Notes: a model not told the origin generated them from the letters alone. DNA of 64,000 bases from Acidobacteriota bacterium (GCA_020199835.1 JAIVJV010000001.1:452534-516533); one strand, 5' to 3'; positions 1 through 8,870 are shown, numbered from the stretch's first letter. A program made the numbers and translations.

Positions 1-453
1 CGCGAAGCGCGCATCGATCCACTCCCGAAAACCCGCTCGCACGTTCACCACACGGGGCCAGTCGTCATGGACCATCAAGTGCAACGGCACGTTTCGCTGC
101 GCCGCCACATCTGCCGCCGCCAACCAGCCAAAGCCATGCGCGACAGTCAACACACCCTCACACGCAAATCCATTCAACAACGCTGAAATCCGCGGCCCTC
201 GTCGGTTCGCCGCGCGTGAAAACCACGCCACCGCCTGCGAATGAAAGCGTGTGTTTAGCCAGCGCTGTTTGCCGATCGGGTGCGAAAGATACTTGATGTT
301 TGGTAAACGTCTCGCGGGTGCGGACGGCGCCGCCGTTTCGATCACGGTTAAATGGTCCACCGGGTAATCGCCTAACAGCCGGTGCAACAAGGCCGAGCCG
401 TGGTAGGACGCCTCTACCGGAACATCACCGACATAAAGCAAACGCGGCAACAT
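1..453 (-). CDS. Glycosyltransferase, N-terminal part (cut by window edge)
   Basis: An open frame runs from an ATG at 453 to the left edge without a stop, giving 151 codons. The protein starts MLPRLLYVGDVPVEASYHGS, a Rossmann-type opening, and later contains LTVAHGFGWLAAADVAA and LHLMVHDDWPRVV, which resemble the N-terminal domain of GT4-type glycosyltransferases. It follows the epimerase on the same strand after about 100 bp, at the 3' end of the polysaccharide locus, so a role in assembling that glycan is inferred. The catalytic C-terminal half is outside the window, so donor sugar and family are not certain. Confidence 0.65.
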   Translation of the reverse strand, partial: MLPRLLYVGDVPVEASYHGSALLHRLLGDYPVDHLTVIETAAPSAPARRLPNIKYLSHPIGKQRWLNTRFHSQAVAWFSRAANRRGPRISALLNGFACEGVLTVAHGFGWLAAADVAAQRNVPLHLMVHDDWPRVVNVRAGFREWIDARFA

Positions 454-557
454 GACGAACTAGACCCGTTAAACTCTCCTCATCGCGCGTAACACAGCTG
501 AGCCGTGGCAAGGTGCTCTATGGATCATCGCGGACAGACAGCACCCGAACATGACTG

Positions 558-1508
558 CTACAACCGGTACACCTGCTTCATCCAGTCAGCCGTCAGCTTC
601 ATCCCGTCCGCGAGGCTGTAGGAGTTTTTGTGACCGAGGTCGCGCCGGGACTTCGACGTGTCCACGCGCTTTAGCTTGGTCGTCAGTATCTCCGAGTCCT
701 GGTAATGGACCAGGCGCGGATCCGCGCCCGTGACGTGGAGCACCACGTTCGACAATTCTTCAATCGTGTGCAGGTCAGTGCCGCCGACGTTATAGGTCTC
801 GCTGGCGCGAAAGTTCTCGCTAATGTTAGCCACGGTTCGCACGGTGTCTGCGAGATAAGTCGAAGTGCGCGAGTGACCGCGAAACACGGTCCACGGCAAA
901 TTGTGCAGCGCGCAGTAAAGAAAACGGCAGTTCACCGAACGATACGGACTGTAGTGTTCGCCTGGTCCGTAAGTATTGAACAACCGGACGACTACGCTTT
1001 CCGTTCCGTATTGCAAGGCCGAGTTGCGGATCTGCATCTCGTTCACCCACTTCGTCATCGCGTAGTCGTTCAACTGCTTGATCTCGTATTCGTCCATCAC
1101 GCTTTCGACCATCAGCTCGGGCCAGTCGCCATAGACTTCTGAAGACGAAAAGTGGATCAGGCGAAACTTGAGACGTTCCTGCAAACGGATGACGTTCTTG
1201 GTGCCGACGGCATTCGTGCGCCAGAGTGTTTCGTAGAAGTCCTCGCCGTTCCAGCGGCCAAACTCCGCGGCGCAGTGATAGACATAATCGAATGGGCCAC
1301 AGCGTTCGAAGACGCGTTCCAATTGGCGAAACTCGCCCACGTCGCAACGTGCGTAGAGCGGCGCTTCAACGTCGGTGCGCAGGCTGAAACCGATCTCGTC
1401 GGGTTGGTGGTGAAGATCGCAGGAGACGACGTGGTGGTTGCGTGAGCGGAGCTCTTTGATGAGGCCCGCGCCGACTGTTCCTAAACCACCGGTGACGAGT
1501 ATTCGCAT
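558..1508 (-). CDS. NAD-dependent sugar epimerase/dehydratase (extended SDR)
   Basis: A 316-residue extended short-chain dehydrogenase/reductase. The nucleotide-binding glycine motif GGLGTVG is at residues 7-13, an SSS stretch at 121-123 and the catalytic YxxxK as Y149-K153. The length and the HFSSSEVYG and YGPGEHYSPY segments fit NDP-sugar 4-epimerases and 4,6-dehydratases. It should act in the cytoplasm on a nucleotide sugar for the surface polysaccharide. Its ATG overlaps the stop of the upstream methyltransferase gene by one base (TAATG), so the two are translationally coupled. The exact sugar cannot be read from sequence. Confidence 0.85.
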   Translation of the reverse strand: MRILVTGGLGTVGAGLIKELRSRNHHVVSCDLHHQPDEIGFSLRTDVEAPLYARCDVGEFRQLERVFERCGPFDYVYHCAAEFGRWNGEDFYETLWRTNAVGTKNVIRLQERLKFRLIHFSSSEVYGDWPELMVESVMDEYEIKQLNDYAMTKWVNEMQIRNSALQYGTESVVVRLFNTYGPGEHYSPYRSVNCRFLYCALHNLPWTVFRGHSRTSTYLADTVRTVANISENFRASETYNVGGTDLHTIEELSNVVLHVTGADPRLVHYQDSEILTTKLKRVDTSKSRRDLGHKNSYSLADGMKLTADWMKQVYRL

Positions 1509-2161
1509 TATTGGCGGAGGACGCGCAGCCAGCCGTCGATATCGTCGGGGTCGAGTCGGGTGCAGTTCGCTTTTAAGCGCTGGTTCAGCTGCCTGAGATC
1601 CGTTTGTCTTTCATTTTTAAGATTAAAGACCAAACCGGTTTCCGGATTGTAGGCGTTAAAAATAAATCTGTGGACAAAACCGGCCGCGGCGCGCTGGTAG
1701 TCCTCGAACTCGTAATCGTGAATAAGGGTCCACGGATTTTGCGGACGAAGAGCGGAAACGGCTTTGATAGTTGCAGCGCGTTGTTCGCTGGTAGCGGAGT
1801 CGTCAACAAAGATCAAATCGAAGTAGTCGAGATCTAAAGTTGAGAGGGCTTCGGCAATGGGACCGCCGGTGAACACAATCGTGCAACGCGAGTCCTCTAC
1901 ACCTAAGCGCATGGTTTTGGCCCAAAGAGGATCGTTCTCGAGTGAGCGCAATTCTTTGAGGTGCGGAAAAGCGGAACGATTGAGGAACGTTTTGGTGCTG
2001 TAGTTTCCACAACCTAATTCGAGAACGCGCTCAACCTTGCTCATACCTGCCACGCCGATAAGCACGGGAACGTGTGTCGCGTAATCGTTACGCGCTCTTG
2101 GCGGCAGCGGATACAACACGGATTTTATTTTGCGCCAACCGCGCGTCGTTAGTTGCTGCAC
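1508..2161 (-). CDS. Class I SAM-dependent methyltransferase-like protein
   Basis: A 217-residue protein with a recognisable Rossmann methyltransferase core: motif I VLELGCGNYS at residues 46-55, an acidic residue after strand 2 (SLEND) and a motif IV-like strand DLIFVDDS. The fold is visible, but the substrate is not. It sits between wzt and the epimerase, with its start overlapping the end of wzt by 13 nt, so it may decorate or cap the exported glycan; in ABC-type O-antigen systems terminal methylation can regulate chain length. That link is inference from position. Confidence 0.65.
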   Translation of the reverse strand: MQQLTTRGWRKIKSVLYPLPPRARNDYATHVPVLIGVAGMSKVERVLELGCGNYSTKTFLNRSAFPHLKELRSLENDPLWAKTMRLGVEDSRCTIVFTGGPIAEALSTLDLDYFDLIFVDDSATSEQRAATIKAVSALRPQNPWTLIHDYEFEDYQRAAAGFVHRFIFNAYNPETGLVFNLKNERQTDLRQLNQRLKANCTRLDPDDIDGWLRVLRQ

Positions 2162-3399
2162 GTTTTTGCTTTCGCGCCGTTACATGAGCCGTTGAACGCG
2201 TGGGCGCGCAAGCCGATGTTGCCAAACCAGCTATCGAGTTTGCGCCCGCCGTACACCTGTGTCTCCGCAACCTCAAACCGGTACGCGTGCGGAACGATCT
2301 CCACCAGCCCGCGCGACATGTCTTTCAGATGAATCTCGAGTTGATAGGCGCCCGGCAACAACGGCAGCGACTCAACCGCGAATCCCAACTCGCACGTTTC
2401 GCCCGCACGCAACGGCGCCGCATTCGCGAAATCTTTAAAATCCAGACCAGTAAGACGTCGCGAATCAGGTGTCAGAATCGAAACGTACATACCCGGATCG
2501 CCGACGTCGGTTTTCGCGACAAACCTGACCTTCACTTGTGCCGCGTCGAAGGTTTTTATAATTGGACTTTTATCCGCAAGAATCTCCACCTTCTTGACCG
2601 TAAAACTGGTCGTCTCAACAGTATCGAACACTTCCGAACTCACCTGGGCCAAGTACCCGTCAACCGTCTCGTCAATCGCGCCGTGCGCCACCACTCGACC
2701 GCGATCGAGCACCAACGCCTCCCTGCAAACACTCCGCACCGCGGCCATGTTATGACTCACGAACAAGATCGTCCGCCCATCCTTCCCGATCTCATTAATC
2801 TTCGCGAAGCACTTCTTCTGAAACTGCGCATCGCCCACCGCCAACACTTCATCAACCAACAACACTTCAGTTTCCAAATGCGCCGCAACACCAAACGCAA
2901 GCCGCACGTACATGCCGCTCGAATAACGCTTCACCGGCGTGTCGATAAACTTCTCGACTTCCGCAAATGCGACGATCTCGTCAAACTTGCGTTTAATCTC
3001 CGACTTGCGCATGCCGAGAATCGCACCGTTGAGATAAATGTTTTCGCGACCCGTGAGTTCCGGATGAAAACCCGTGCCGACTTCGAGCAACGAGCCGACG
3101 CGGCCGTTGATTTCCGCTGAGCCGCGCGTGGGTTTGGTGATGCGCGAGAGAATTTTCAGCAGCGTGCTCTTCCCTGCTCCGTTGTGGCCGATGATGCCGA
3201 CGACTTCGCCGCGCTTGATCTCGAGGGAAACATCGGCGAGCGCCCAAAGATGTACGTGGTTTTTAGCCACCGATTTAGCGGGTCGAAACGGAGAGGCGAG
3301 CTTCGCGGACAGGACGTCGCGCACGGTCTTGTAAGACTCATGCACGCCGAGGCGATAGCGCTTTCCCAGCTCCTCGCAGCGAATGGCGGTCTCAGGCAT
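2149..3399 (-). CDS. wzt: Polysaccharide ABC exporter, ATP-binding subunit with C-terminal carbohydrate-binding domain
   Basis: This is the nucleotide-binding subunit of an ABC-2 polysaccharide exporter. Walker A GHNGAGKST is at residues 71-79, the signature YSSGM at 159-163 and Walker B LLVDE at 180-184, followed by the H-loop FVSHNM. At 416 residues it is longer than a bare ATPase. The extra C-terminal part (from about 265) looks like the beta-sandwich Wzt_C domain, which in O9a/O8-type systems binds the non-reducing end of the glycan and gives export specificity. It lies 5 bp downstream of the permease gene wzm, its partner at the inner membrane. Confidence 0.92.
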   Translation of the reverse strand: MPETAIRCEELGKRYRLGVHESYKTVRDVLSAKLASPFRPAKSVAKNHVHLWALADVSLEIKRGEVVGIIGHNGAGKSTLLKILSRITKPTRGSAEINGRVGSLLEVGTGFHPELTGRENIYLNGAILGMRKSEIKRKFDEIVAFAEVEKFIDTPVKRYSSGMYVRLAFGVAAHLETEVLLVDEVLAVGDAQFQKKCFAKINEIGKDGRTILFVSHNMAAVRSVCREALVLDRGRVVAHGAIDETVDGYLAQVSSEVFDTVETTSFTVKKVEILADKSPIIKTFDAAQVKVRFVAKTDVGDPGMYVSILTPDSRRLTGLDFKDFANAAPLRAGETCELGFAVESLPLLPGAYQLEIHLKDMSRGLVEIVPHAYRFEVAETQVYGGRKLDSWFGNIGLRAHAFNGSCNGAKAKTCSN

Positions 3400-3404
3400 A
3401 GACG

Positions 3405-4235
3405 CTAGACAACGTCGGCAAACTGCTGCTCCATCCTTCGGAAGTAATAAAGGCCACCAACCAGCAGCGTTGCCACCACGCTAACCGAAACCCACACGAG
3501 CGCACTCGGCGACTCAGGCTTACCGAGTAACGACCAGCGAAATCCTTCAACCACTCCGACCATCGGATTCAGCCCGTAAAGCACCCGCCACTGCGCCGGA
3601 ATGATCGAACTCGGATACGCAACCGGTGTTGCAAACAACCAGAATTGGACCAGGAAGTTGATCGTGTAACGCACATCGCGATACTGCACGTTCAACGCCG
3701 ACAACCACAGTCCCACCGCGAGCGCCGTCATCACCGCGAGCAACACAAACGCCGGCAACGCGAGGATCTGCCACCCGGGAACGAGTCCGTAAAGCGCAAG
3801 CATCCCGAGCAGGATCACAAACGCGATCCCGAAGTCGACAATGCCGCCGAGCACTGCCGACATCGGAACCACGAGTCGCGGAAAGTAAACTTTGGTGATC
3901 AGGTTTTGATTGCCGACGAGACTGTTGCTCGACTCCGTTAAAGCGTGCGCGAACAGTTGCCACGGCAAGAGCGCGCAAAACGTAAACACCGGGTACGGCA
4001 CACCGTCGGAAGGCACACCCACGAGCCGGCCGAAGAACACGCTGAACACCAGCATCATGAACAGCGGTTGAATCACGGCCCACGCCGCGCCGAGCGCCGT
4101 TTGTTTGTAACGCACCTTCAAATCACGCCAGGTGAGGAAATAGAGCAGCTCGCGATAGTCCCACAGCTCGCGCAGCTCTATTGTGGGCCAGGCCGTCGCG
4201 GGCGAGATCTTAATCTGTGTTATCTGTGTTGTCAG
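3405..4235 (-). CDS. wzm: Polysaccharide ABC exporter, permease subunit (probable CTG start)
   Basis: An ABC-2 type permease with about six hydrophobic segments and the family motif KVRYKQTALGAAWAVIQP near its N-terminus. The first conventional start codon in frame is a TTG at 4121, but that would remove the conserved LYFLTWRDL segment. The open frame continues upstream without ATG, GTG or TTG to a CTG at 4235 whose last two bases are the first two of the wzc stop (CTGA), mirroring the usual ATGA coupling, with AAGGA just upstream at a short spacing. The resulting 276 residues is the normal length of the family. It pairs with Wzt. Confidence 0.85.
   Translation of the reverse strand: MTTQITQIKISPATAWPTIELRELWDYRELLYFLTWRDLKVRYKQTALGAAWAVIQPLFMMLVFSVFFGRLVGVPSDGVPYPVFTFCALLPWQLFAHALTESSNSLVGNQNLITKVYFPRLVVPMSAVLGGIVDFGIAFVILLGMLALYGLVPGWQILALPAFVLLAVMTALAVGLWLSALNVQYRDVRYTINFLVQFWLFATPVAYPSSIIPAQWRVLYGLNPMVGVVEGFRWSLLGKPESPSALVWVSVSVVATLLVGGLYYFRRMEQQFADVV
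4212..4230. repeat. ACACAGATTA-type short tandem repeat inside the wzc/wzm junction
   Basis: On the minus strand this reads AACACAGATAACACAGATT, two near-copies of a roughly 9-10 bp unit. It lies just after the wzc stop and codes for the first residues of Wzm. Related units occur at 14419-14438, 43457-43478 and 44421-44442, each at a gene end or promoter. Confidence 0.55.
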
Positions 4236-6640
4236 GCTTCCTTCTGGTAATACTTCTGCCCGTAATAACTCTGGTAGTAATAGTAGTCGTGCGATTGCAG
4301 GTTCACGTTATTCAACACGACCCCAAACACCTTCGCGCCGACGTCGTTCAGCAACTGCTTCGAACGTCGCACGATGTGTCGCGAACTCCGGCCGCCATGG
4401 ACCACCAGCAACACGCCATCAACCATCGACGCAATCAAAACACCGTCAGTAAACGAACTGATCGGCGGCGAGTCGATCACGACGTGCGTGTAACGCGCCT
4501 GAAGCGTCAGCATCAATCGTCGCATCTGATCGGAGCCGAGCAGTTCGGCGGGATTTGGCGGAATCGGACCGGACGTCAAAACGTTCAATCCCGTCGCTTC
4601 GTCTCTCCTGACGAACTCAAGCATCTCGCTCTCGTCAGTCTCGCTGGAAAGAATCGAACTCAACCCCTCGGTTCCATGCAGGTCGAATATCGACTGCAAC
4701 CGCGGGCGGCGCATGTCGGCGTCGATGATGACAACGCTCGCGCCTGTTTGCGCCAGACTGATCGCCGTGTTCACCGCTGTCGTCGTCTTGCCTTCTCCCG
4801 GCAGACTCGACGTCACCAGCAACGACTTCGGCGCGCGGCCCGCAGTCGAGAGCAACACCGACGTGCGCAGATGCCGATACGCTTCGGCGAGCGGCGAACG
4901 GCCATCGACGTTCATCAGTAATTCAGACTGTTCGCTGTGGTTGTTTCCGTTCTGCCTTTGCAACGCCGTCAGCCCTGAGAGCACAGGCCGCCGCCCCGCC
5001 CCGCCAACGGCGGGAATCACTGCGAGCGCGGGCAGATGCAAGAGGCGTTGGACTTCTTCCGTCGAGTGAACCGTGTCGTCGAGATACTCGAGGAACAACG
5101 CGAGTCCGAGACCAAAACCTATCGAGAGGAAGAACGCCACGATGATCGTGCGCGTGCGATTTGGACCAACCGGATTATCCGGCGTCAGCGCGTAATCAAC
5201 GATCGAGATGTTGTTCGGCTTGCCGGCGAGGACCACGTCGTTCTCTTTCGCGCCCTGCAACAAGCCGTTGAGCAAAGTCTTATTGGTCTCGATCTCCTGC
5301 TGGATGATGCGGTAGTTGATCGCCGCTTCGTTCTGGTTGAGAGTCTGCGCGCGTTGTTGTTCGAACGCTTTGCGCAACGACTGCTCGCGCTCGAGCGCTT
5401 GTTGATAACGCGTGTTGAGATTCGTCAACAGCGTCGCCGTCTTGCGCCCGCGCATATCTTTCAACTGCCGGTCTAACTCGGCGAGTTGCTGATCGACCTC
5501 TTTCACTTCCGGCGCTTCTTCGGTCGCTTCAACCATCAACAGCGCGCGTTTCTGACGCAGATCGATCAACTTCCCTTCGATTTCACCCGCCTGTTTCGCA
5601 TCCGCGTCGGCCAACGCGGTCGCAGCGCCAGGCGCATTCGCCGCGTTGTATGCAGCCTCGGCGGCTTTACGTTCGCTTTCGGCCTCCAGCAACTGGCGAT
5701 TTAGTCCGGCGAGACGCTCGACTACCGTGTTCTGGTTCGGATCGAGCGAGATGATCTGATTGTTCTTCGCGTAATTAACGAGCCGCTCTTCAGCGGTGCG
5801 AATCTGTTGCTGCAGCTCCGCGATTCGCTTCTGCAAAAACGCGCCGGTGGTGCTGTTCGTTTCAGTGCGCTTTTCGAGATTCGTGAAAACGTAAGTCTCG
5901 GCGATCGCGTTCACGACCTTCGACGTCACGAGGGGATCGGTGTGGCTGTACTTGATGTCGATCAAACGCGTCTCTTTGTAATAACCCGCGCGCGTCTCTT
6001 TCACCGGCTCGACCTTCAGGCCGCCGAGCATCGTGTTGACGTACGGGGCGAGCCGCTTCGCTTCGTTCAGATCTTCACGCGCAGTGGCCTGCGCGACCGT
6101 CGTTGTGAGGGGTAATTGATCGGGAACCTTGGAATCAGCGTCCTGCGGTTTACCGCCGAGTCCGACCATGCGACGCAACGTTTGCCACGTTGATGGACGT
6201 TGCGCCGGATTGCCTTTGAAGAAGTCGGGATTGTGTTCGAGATCGAGCGTGCGTACGACGCGGCGCATCAGACCCGGGCTCACGAGAATCTGGAGCTGCG
6301 TGTTGAAGTAGATCGGATCGTCTGTTGGACCCCAAAGCGGGCGCGGATTGTTAACGACGCCGCCAGTGTCTTCGAGATCGACCTGCACGCGCGCCTGCGC
6401 TTCGTAGAGATCGGGTTTGCGAGCCACGTAAACGATCGCCAGCATCGTGATCAACGCAACCACGCCGAGCACCAGCCACAGACGCTTGCGGATCGCGCGC
6501 CAGTAATCCAACAAGTGCACTTCGTTGTCAGCGTTGGGATCGACGCCGTAGTTGTACGACTGCGGCGGCTCAACGCGTTCAAGAGCAGCAGCAGGCTCTT
6601 GTCTCGAATCTTTCTTGACAAGCTCTCGTGTGGGTTTCAT
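4232..6640 (-). CDS. wzc: Polysaccharide co-polymerase / bacterial tyrosine kinase (Wzc/GumC type)
   Basis: An 802-residue inner-membrane protein controlling polysaccharide chain length and export. A Wzz-type periplasmic domain lies between transmembrane segments at about 53-72 and 498-518, with coiled-coil helices at about 265-450. The cytoplasmic BY-kinase domain has Walker A SLPGEGKTT (612-620), Walker A' VIIDADMRRP (637-646) and Walker B VVIDSPP (720-726). A tyrosine cluster at 786-798 (nine Tyr within thirteen residues) is the expected autophosphorylation tail. It follows wza in the operon. Partnering a Wzc kinase with a Wzm/Wzt exporter is unusual, since Wzc normally goes with Wzy-dependent systems. 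Confidence 0.93.
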   Translation of the reverse strand: MKPTRELVKKDSRQEPAAALERVEPPQSYNYGVDPNADNEVHLLDYWRAIRKRLWLVLGVVALITMLAIVYVARKPDLYEAQARVQVDLEDTGGVVNNPRPLWGPTDDPIYFNTQLQILVSPGLMRRVVRTLDLEHNPDFFKGNPAQRPSTWQTLRRMVGLGGKPQDADSKVPDQLPLTTTVAQATAREDLNEAKRLAPYVNTMLGGLKVEPVKETRAGYYKETRLIDIKYSHTDPLVTSKVVNAIAETYVFTNLEKRTETNSTTGAFLQKRIAELQQQIRTAEERLVNYAKNNQIISLDPNQNTVVERLAGLNRQLLEAESERKAAEAAYNAANAPGAATALADADAKQAGEIEGKLIDLRQKRALLMVEATEEAPEVKEVDQQLAELDRQLKDMRGRKTATLLTNLNTRYQQALEREQSLRKAFEQQRAQTLNQNEAAINYRIIQQEIETNKTLLNGLLQGAKENDVVLAGKPNNISIVDYALTPDNPVGPNRTRTIIVAFFLSIGFGLGLALFLEYLDDTVHSTEEVQRLLHLPALAVIPAVGGAGRRPVLSGLTALQRQNGNNHSEQSELLMNVDGRSPLAEAYRHLRTSVLLSTAGRAPKSLLVTSSLPGEGKTTTAVNTAISLAQTGASVVIIDADMRRPRLQSIFDLHGTEGLSSILSSETDESEMLEFVRRDEATGLNVLTSGPIPPNPAELLGSDQMRRLMLTLQARYTHVVIDSPPISSFTDGVLIASMVDGVLLVVHGGRSSRHIVRRSKQLLNDVGAKVFGVVLNNVNLQSHDYYYYQSYYGQKYYQKEA

Positions 6641-6677
6641 CTGGGTCTTTCTGTGGGCTGGGAGCTATGGTTTAGGC

Positions 6678-7613
6678 TTAGGGAACAACTCTGACGGGCA
6701 ACTGTCCGACTCCGGGAACAACACCTTGAATCAAGCTGCGCAAAAAACTCTTACCGGCGGAGGTCGGCACGTCGATGATGTCGTTCGGAGCGAGTGCGAG
6801 ATCTTCCGAACGTTTCTTTTCGATGGCGTACAAGTCAACCGTGATCTCTTTGCGCACGGACGTGCCCGGCTCCTGTCGCAGCACGCGAATCTTGTCCTTG
6901 CGCGTGTCCTGCTTCAGCCCACCGGCCATCGCGATCGCGCGCGTCAACGTGATCGGTTCGCGCAACGGTATCGTGAGCGGCATGAAGACGTTTCCGACTA
7001 CGTAAACCTGATCCGCTTCCGGCACGGTGACGATGTCGCCGGCTTGGAGGTACGGATTTGCTTCCGGTTTGCCTTCGAGTACGTCGCTGAGTCTGTAACT
7101 GGAGAAAGCGGCGGCGTCTTCGTTTTCGTTTGCCTGTTTACACGGTGAGGTGTCGGTCGAGTGAACGACGTTGACAGTTTGACCCGCGCGCGCGGAAGGA
7201 CCTTTCGCGTACGTCAACAACTCCAGCAGACGAACGCGACGCTGAAGCTCGAAGCGACTCTGATCGTTTACGGCGCCGATGACCGCGACCTGCCGCGAGT
7301 GGTATCCCTTGATGAATACATCGACCTGGAGATTGCGGTAGTACTTCGTGTAACGCGTGGCGATCTCTTTCGCGAGTTCACCTTCGGTCAAACACGAGGC
7401 CTGGATCTCAGTGTCGATCAACGGCATGCGAATCATGCCGCTGCCTTCGACGCGCACGGCCTCGCGGGACAACTGCGGCCGGTTATAAATGCGAATGTCG
7501 AGCACGTCGCCCGTGCCGATACGGTAACGCTCGTCCTGCAGATCACGGCCCTGCTGCGCGTGTGCGGCGAGCGCCAAAATCAGCAAAATCCCTGTTACTA
7601 AAACTTTCATCAT
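6678..7613 (-). CDS. wza: Outer-membrane polysaccharide export protein (Wza/SLBB type)
   Basis: A 311-residue secreted protein with a signal peptide (MMKVLVTGILLILALAAHAQ), an N-terminal polysaccharide-export domain (YRIGTGDVLDIRIYNRP) and two SLBB-like beta-grasp regions (VAVIGAVNDQSRFELQ and VYVVGNVFMPLTIPL). No lipobox cysteine is evident, so it may not be a lipoprotein like E. coli Wza. It should form the outer-membrane/periplasmic channel working with Wzc. The ATG at 7613 is chosen because it starts one base after the stop of the upstream small gene and immediately precedes the signal peptide; an upstream in-frame extension to 7634 would add residues that disrupt the signal. Confidence 0.9.
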   Translation of the reverse strand: MMKVLVTGILLILALAAHAQQGRDLQDERYRIGTGDVLDIRIYNRPQLSREAVRVEGSGMIRMPLIDTEIQASCLTEGELAKEIATRYTKYYRNLQVDVFIKGYHSRQVAVIGAVNDQSRFELQRRVRLLELLTYAKGPSARAGQTVNVVHSTDTSPCKQANENEDAAAFSSYRLSDVLEGKPEANPYLQAGDIVTVPEADQVYVVGNVFMPLTIPLREPITLTRAIAMAGGLKQDTRKDKIRVLRQEPGTSVRKEITVDLYAIEKKRSEDLALAPNDIIDVPTSAGKSFLRSLIQGVVPGVGQLPVRVVP

Positions 7614-7614
7614 G

Positions 7615-7902
7615 CTATTTCCCCGCCACGCCAATGCGGCGTGACAACAACGCTTCGCGCATGTGGTTCGGGTGCGCGAGGTTCAGAACCGTATTGCTCA
7701 ACACCACCAGCAACTCCTCGTGCTCGCGTTTGAACAATCCCGTCAACGGCTGATCGCCGACTTTTGTGACGATCCCATCTCTCACCCATTGCCAGAACTG
7801 CGTTTGTGTCGTCCAAAACTGCTTTCGATCGCGGCACACGACGAGCGCCGTTTTCTTCTTTCGTTTCTTTTTCTTTGCTTCTGCGTTTGGCTTTATCGTC
7901 AT
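7615..7902 (-). CDS. Small lysine-rich protein of unknown function, first gene of the polysaccharide operon
   Basis: A 95-residue protein starting MTIKPNAEAKKKKRKKKTA, then a compact domain with QFWTTQTQFWQWVRDGI and a hydrophobic helix EELLVVLSNTVLN. No signal peptide or transmembrane segment, so it is probably cytoplasmic. I do not recognise the family. GAGG nine bases before the ATG at 7902 supports that start; a longer frame to 7956 lacks such support. It ends one base before wza, so it is likely co-transcribed and possibly a regulator or adaptor, which is inference only. Confidence 0.6.
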   Translation of the reverse strand: MTIKPNAEAKKKKRKKKTALVVCRDRKQFWTTQTQFWQWVRDGIVTKVGDQPLTGLFKREHEELLVVLSNTVLNLAHPNHMREALLSRRIGVAGK

Positions 7903-8306
7903 CAATGCACACCTCAAGCCTTGCGTATCGCTACGAGCAACACACACAGTGCCCACATGGGGAAGCCTCTTATGCGAGGCAGCATTAAGTTTTCAAAACA
8001 GTCTCAACTCACCCTCTCAGACTTCACAGCCGCGCGGACACACAGGGACATCCGTTCGAAGTGCGAGACATTCGACGGGGGTGCTTGGCGCGACTGCTGA
8101 GGGTGGGTGTGCGGACTTGGTTTCCGTGGTGCAGTTAGGTAGTTCTCTAAAAAACATCAACGTCTCAATGAATCACTGACGGCGGCGACGCATGTCGGGG
8201 AAGCTCCGCGCAATCCAAATACGAATGAGATCAAACTGATGTGCCACCGAAGACTAATGCTCCCCCTTGCATCTGTCAAGGTGGTCAGGCACAAAATGTT
8301 GTGTTT
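7903..8306 (-). other. Leader/promoter region of the polysaccharide operon
   Basis: About 400 bp without a credible gene on either strand. It holds the candidate promoter at 8251-8279 and a small stem GCCTC/GAGGC around 7965-7985. If that promoter is used, the transcript would have an untranslated leader of about 340 nt before the first gene at 7902. I see no known riboswitch in it. Confidence 0.5.
8251..8279 (-). promoter_or_regulatory. Candidate sigma70-type promoter for the polysaccharide operon
   Basis: On the minus strand a perfect -35 TTGACA (8279-8274) is followed after exactly 17 bp by TAGTCT (8256-8251), which keeps three of six -10 consensus positions. It points toward 7902 and lies just downstream of the gmhA stop, where a new transcription unit would be expected to begin. 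Confidence 0.45.
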
Positions 8307-8870
8307 TTACGAAATCTGGTCGACCATCTCGCACCAGAGATGTCCGATAGTGATGTGAGCTTCCTGGATTCTTGAAGTGCGGGTAGCGGGCACGGCGACG
8401 ACGACGTCGCATAGTTGGTCGAGCGTTTCTGCCGAAGCGCCCACGAGCGCGATCGTTTTACAGTCAGACTTCTTCGCCTGCTCGACCGCTCGGATCACGT
8501 TTTTTGATTTTCCACTCGTGGTGATCGCGATCAAGACGTCGCCTGCTTGCGCAAGTCCGGCGACCTGGCGCGCGAAAACCTGCTCGAATCCGAGATCGTT
8601 GCTGACGGCCGTCAGCGCTGAGGTGTCAGTCGTGAGCGCGATCGCGGGCCAGGAACGTCTTTGGTTTTCGTAGTAACCGATGAGCTCGGCGGCGATGTGC
8701 TGCGCGTCAGCCGCGCTGCCGCCGTTGCCGCAAACGAGAACCTTCTTTCCCGCGGTGAGTGCGTCGCAGATTACGCGGCCCGACTCTTCTATCTTCGGAA
8801 GCGAGGACTCAAGAAGCTGCTGGATCGTGTGTAGATGCTCTTGAAGAGAGTTGGAAAGGAAATCGTTCAC
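8307..8870 (-). CDS. gmhA: Phosphoheptose isomerase (SIS domain)
   Basis: A 187-residue single-SIS-domain protein matching GmhA (sedoheptulose 7-phosphate isomerase), first step of ADP-heptose synthesis for lipopolysaccharide core. The phosphosugar-binding GNGGSAADA is at 48-56 with H58 just after it. TTDTSALTAVSNDLG and TTSGKSKNV are the usual further sugar-phosphate contacts. EAHITIGHLWCEMVD near the C-terminus carries the conserved Glu/His. DiaA-like paralogues look similar, but the length and complete motifs favour GmhA. It diverges from mutS with 60 bp between starts. Confidence 0.88.
   Translation of the reverse strand: MNDFLSNSLQEHLHTIQQLLESSLPKIEESGRVICDALTAGKKVLVCGNGGSAADAQHIAAELIGYYENQRRSWPAIALTTDTSALTAVSNDLGFEQVFARQVAGLAQAGDVLIAITTSGKSKNVIRAVEQAKKSDCKTIALVGASAETLDQLCDVVVAVPATRTSRIQEAHITIGHLWCEMVDQIS

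Noticed and set aside
2200..3120. Plus-strand open frame of about 300 codons
   Set aside because: Antisense to wzt, whose ATPase motifs are intact; no ribosome site or recognisable domain.
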